Shown: piece by piece, positions 42,065 through 44,834 of the stretch
Position numbering within the stretch: position 1 is the first letter of the stretch
Layout of the letters: each line of letters starts with the position of its first letter
Assembly: GCF_028710545.1 (NCBI RefSeq)
Contig: NZ_JAQTTX010000022.1
Span: 1 to 44,834 of the forward strand
DNA length: 44,834 nt
DNA from: Halothiobacillus sp.
GTDB lineage: Bacteria; Pseudomonadota; Gammaproteobacteria; Halothiobacillales; Halothiobacillaceae
Direction: 5' to 3'
The notes under the pieces: generated by a model
What the model was told of the DNA's origin: nothing
What the model saw: only the letters and a program-made list of their open reading frames with translations
Database searches by the model: none
Translations under genes and position numbers: made by a program

Positions 42065-42580
42065 ATGCAAAAAATCCTCAGGAAAATCTGGCAGACCGGC
42101 ACCCTCACCGAAGCCCCACCGGCGGCCGATGAGATCGAGGCACTCGGCAAAGAGGTCAAGCGAATCATCGATCAGCGATTGGGTGGCAGCCTGGCGATTC
42201 GTCAAGTGGATACCGGTTCCTGCAACGCCTGCGAACTGGAAATACACGCACTCGGCAATCCTTATTACGACATCGCGCGTTTCGGCATTCACTTCGTCGC
42301 CTCGCCACGGCATGCCGATCTCTTACTGGTCACCGGCCCGGTGTCGCGGCACATGGAAACCGCGCTCCGGCGAACCTGGCGTGCCATGGCCAATCCGCGC
42401 TTCGTAATCGCCAGCGGCGACTGCGCCTGCAACGGTGGGGAATTCGGCAGCAATTACGCGACCTGTGGTGGCGTCAGCCGGGTCATTCCGGTGGATCTGC
42501 ATCTGCCCGGTTGCCCGCCCACACCAAATGATCTCATGCGCGGCATTCTGACCCTGATGCGCAAGGAACAACCCCAGTAA
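42065..42580 (+). CDS. hyfI: HyfI-like iron-sulfur small subunit (NuoB family)
   Basis: 171 aa; E. coli HyfI is longer (about 250). The four ligands of the proximal [4Fe-4S] cluster (N2 in complex I) are present: C53 and C56 in TGSCNACELEIHAL, C120 in ASGDCACNGG, and C150 in HLPGCPPTPNDLMRGIL. C122 and C134 are additional. So the cluster is kept even though the partner large subunit has lost the Ni-Fe ligands. No HyfH-type polyferredoxin follows. It is the last gene of the operon; a 10-bp-arm hairpin begins directly after its stop. Confidence 0.93.
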   Translation: MQKILRKIWQTGTLTEAPPAADEIEALGKEVKRIIDQRLGGSLAIRQVDTGSCNACELEIHALGNPYYDIARFGIHFVASPRHADLLLVTGPVSRHMETALRRTWRAMANPRFVIASGDCACNGGEFGSNYATCGGVSRVIPVDLHLPGCPPTPNDLMRGILTLMRKEQPQ

Positions 42581-42602
42581 TCGTATGGCCGGGGCCATAC
42601 GA
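42581..42602 (+). terminator. Hairpin at the end of the Hyf-like operon, possible terminator
   Basis: TCGTATGGCC (42581-42590) and GGCCATACGA (42593-42602) are perfect 10-bp arms around two G, starting with the first base after the HyfI stop. There is no T run, so it would be a rho-dependent or 3'-end stabilising hairpin and not a classic intrinsic terminator. Confidence 0.5.
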
Positions 42603-42676
42603 TCAGGACCGTGGAGTCGCGATCATGTGCGGCGGTCTTTGAAGCCCGCTATTTTTCCCCAACTATACTTCCCAAA

Positions 42677-43489
42677 CTATATTTCAATGGGAAGCTCATC
42701 CCGGTTGCCCCAATCGGACCAAGCGCCGGGGTAGCCGCGCACATCCTCAAAGCCTAAGTGCTTGAACACGCAGAACATCAGGCTCGATCGGCGGTGGCTC
42801 TGGCAATAGACGACAAGGGTTTTTGCTTTTTCTTCGGGAAGAGCAGGAATGCCTTTTTCTTGCAGCCGCGCTCGAATGGTGTCATCGGGTAGTAAAAACC
42901 CTGGTTTTTCCGGATCGAAAAACCATTGCCAGTCAAAATGGATGGCGCCGGGAATGTGTCCGGCGTTGCGGGATCGTCTGTCCGTGCCGCGATACTCTTC
43001 TTCACTGCGCGCATCGACGATGATCCACCCGTCCGGTTTGCCCAGTTGTTCGGCGATGGTTTGAGCGTCGCAATGGTGTTCCGAGAAATCGTAGGCCAGT
43101 TCACTTGCGGGTTTGTGTGCGGCAGTTGCGGTTGCCAGTGGCCAGCCCTCGGCCAGCAAGGCTTCACGGCCACCGTCAATGAGGTAAATTTCCTCAAGAC
43201 CGCACAGCGCCAGTGACCAGGCCAGACGGGAAGCGGCGAGGCCCTGGCAGTCGTCGAAGATAAAGACCGTCGAATCCGGCGTTATGCCGGTGTGCATCAG
43301 TGCCTGGTTGAAATTGTCGTTATCTGGCAGCAGGCCGGCTCGATCGCCCTCATTGCGGACGATCTGATTGAAGTCGACCCACTGTGCCTCGGCCAGAGGT
43401 GGCTGACCGGGTTGGCTCATGTCGATCAGGATAGGATTGGGGGCATTTTGAAAACGGGGTTTCAGCTCGTTGGCGGCGATGAATTTCAT
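42677..43489 (-). CDS. rhdA: RhdA-type thiosulfate sulfurtransferase (two rhodanese domains)
   Basis: 270 aa. An inactive N-terminal rhodanese domain (residues about 5-125) and an active C-terminal one (about 145-265). The active loop reads YCQSHRRSSLMF with persulfide cysteine C229. From memory Azotobacter vinelandii RhdA has the very similar CQTHHRS loop and a length of about 271, so this is the RhdA branch. It moves sulfane sulfur from thiosulfate or another donor to thiol acceptors. ARSEEEYRG and GHIPGAIHFDW are the usual rhodanese folds around the site. In a sulfur oxidiser it may work in cytosolic sulfur transfer, which is inference. It is divergent from dapB. Confidence 0.85.
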   Translation of the reverse strand: MKFIAANELKPRFQNAPNPILIDMSQPGQPPLAEAQWVDFNQIVRNEGDRAGLLPDNDNFNQALMHTGITPDSTVFIFDDCQGLAASRLAWSLALCGLEEIYLIDGGREALLAEGWPLATATAAHKPASELAYDFSEHHCDAQTIAEQLGKPDGWIIVDARSEEEYRGTDRRSRNAGHIPGAIHFDWQWFFDPEKPGFLLPDDTIRARLQEKGIPALPEEKAKTLVVYCQSHRRSSLMFCVFKHLGFEDVRGYPGAWSDWGNRDELPIEI

Positions 43490-43541
43490 TTTTTATCAGT
43501 AGATTAATAATCGTTATGGTTTTGCATCTATATCGCCTTAA

Positions 43542-44477
<936 letters not shown>

Positions 44478-44478
44478 G

Positions 44479-44834
44479 TTAGGGAAGCGCTGATTTATTC
44501 AGTGCTTCCCGCTTGGGGCAGGATGCCCCAACACGAACAAAGACGTCAGTCTTTGATTCGTGAGAGCCATCGCGGGCGTGTACCGCGATGAGCGAGCTGA
44601 TTTATTCCAAGGATGGATTAAATCAGCATTTACTTAGGGAAGCGCTGATTTATTCAGTGCTTCCCGCTTGGGGCAGGATGCCCCAACACGAGCAAAGACG
44701 TAAGTCTTTTGATTCGTGAGCGCCATCGCGGGCGTGTACCGCGATGAGCGCGCTGATTTATTCCAAGGATGGAATAAATCAGCATTTACTTAGGGAACCT
44801 CTGATTGAATCGAAAATACTGGGCGGCTGACGTT
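44479..44834. repeat. Tandem repeat of about 155 bp made of five hairpins per unit
   Basis: Unit 1 is 44479-44633 (155 bp), unit 2 is 44634-44789 (156 bp, one T added), and a third start (44790 on) diverges after TTAGGGAA. In unit 1 five inverted repeats follow each other: GGGAAGCGCTGA/TCAGTGCTTCCC (44482-44510), TTGGGGCA/TGCCCCAA (44513-44531), an interrupted CACGAACAAAGAC/GTCTTTGATTCGTG (44532-44562), CATCGCGG/CCGCGATG (44568-44590) and CTGATTTATTCCA/TGGATTAAATCAG (44597-44626). The last is perfect in unit 2. The two units differ at only a few positions. Their nature (recent duplication of a mobile-element end, or a structured 3' region) cannot be settled here; the window ends inside the third start. 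Confidence 0.85.

Noticed and set aside
35369..42580. Calling the operon a functional hydrogenase-4 or formate hydrogenlyase
   Set aside because: The large subunit lacks both cysteine pairs for the Ni-Fe centre, and no maturation or formate dehydrogenase genes are present in the window.
44479..44834. CRISPR array
   Set aside because: The units are about 155 bp and directly adjacent, with no short repeats or variable spacers.

Overview
The window reads as chromosome from a free-living gammaproteobacterium. The closest resemblance I recognise is to sulfur-oxidising chemolithoautotrophs such as Halothiobacillus. This rests on gene content (a HolD-RimI pair, YafS-RnhA, a YgfX-like protein, PilBCD-CoaE, a RhdA-type rhodanese, a Hyf-like membrane complex) and on moderately GC-rich coding sequence. 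No rRNA, tRNA, CRISPR array, complete insertion sequence or prophage gene was seen. The genus is inference only.

Layout. 1-4084: end of aroC, an AT-richer orphan Mrr restriction endonuclease, an MFS transporter translationally coupled to it, then a YafS-type methyltransferase and rnhA. 4228-5634 (minus): double-cupin protein and nitroreductase. 5705-14821: an envelope-stress or efflux module. It has a minus-strand outer-membrane factor, adaptor and RND pump, a divergent OmpR-type response regulator and histidine kinase, and two paralogous small PepSY proteins, one at each flank. A 170-bp inverted-repeat element lies between the pump gene and the first PepSY gene. 14937-17913: a DedA-PAP2-LssY fusion, a small acidic protein and a YgfX-like protein. 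17916-24056 (minus): coaE, pilD, pilC and pilB, preceded by a short LOV photoreceptor and a MerR/LitR-type regulator, all in one direction. 24151-24356: a MITE-like element with terminal inverted repeats and a 4-bp target duplication. 24697-30608: leuA, holD-rimI, an exported protein, gloB-mltD. 30718-34984: a small exported two-cysteine protein, hinT, rsgA-mgtE and orn. 35109-42580: a tightly coupled seven-gene operon, an XRE-type regulator followed by HyfB, C, E, F, G and I homologues. 42677-44477: RhdA-type sulfurtransferase and dapB. 44479-end: a tandem repeat of about 155 bp, each unit built from five successive hairpins.

The two most interesting systems are these. (1) The LOV and MerR gene pair at 22510-24056 matches the light-sensing pair I recall from Pseudomonas putida (PpSB1-LOV with a class II LitR regulator), and here it sits directly upstream of type IV pilus assembly genes. 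(2) The Hyf-like complex at 35109-42580 keeps the proton-channel residues and the [4Fe-4S] ligands, but its large subunit lacks the cysteine pairs that bind the Ni-Fe centre. It is therefore an energy-converting hydrogenase-related complex of unknown electron chemistry, not a hydrogenase.

Several intergenic regions hold non-coding structure: two inverted-repeat mobile elements of different families, mutually exclusive hairpins before the cupin gene, and the structured tandem repeat after dapB.
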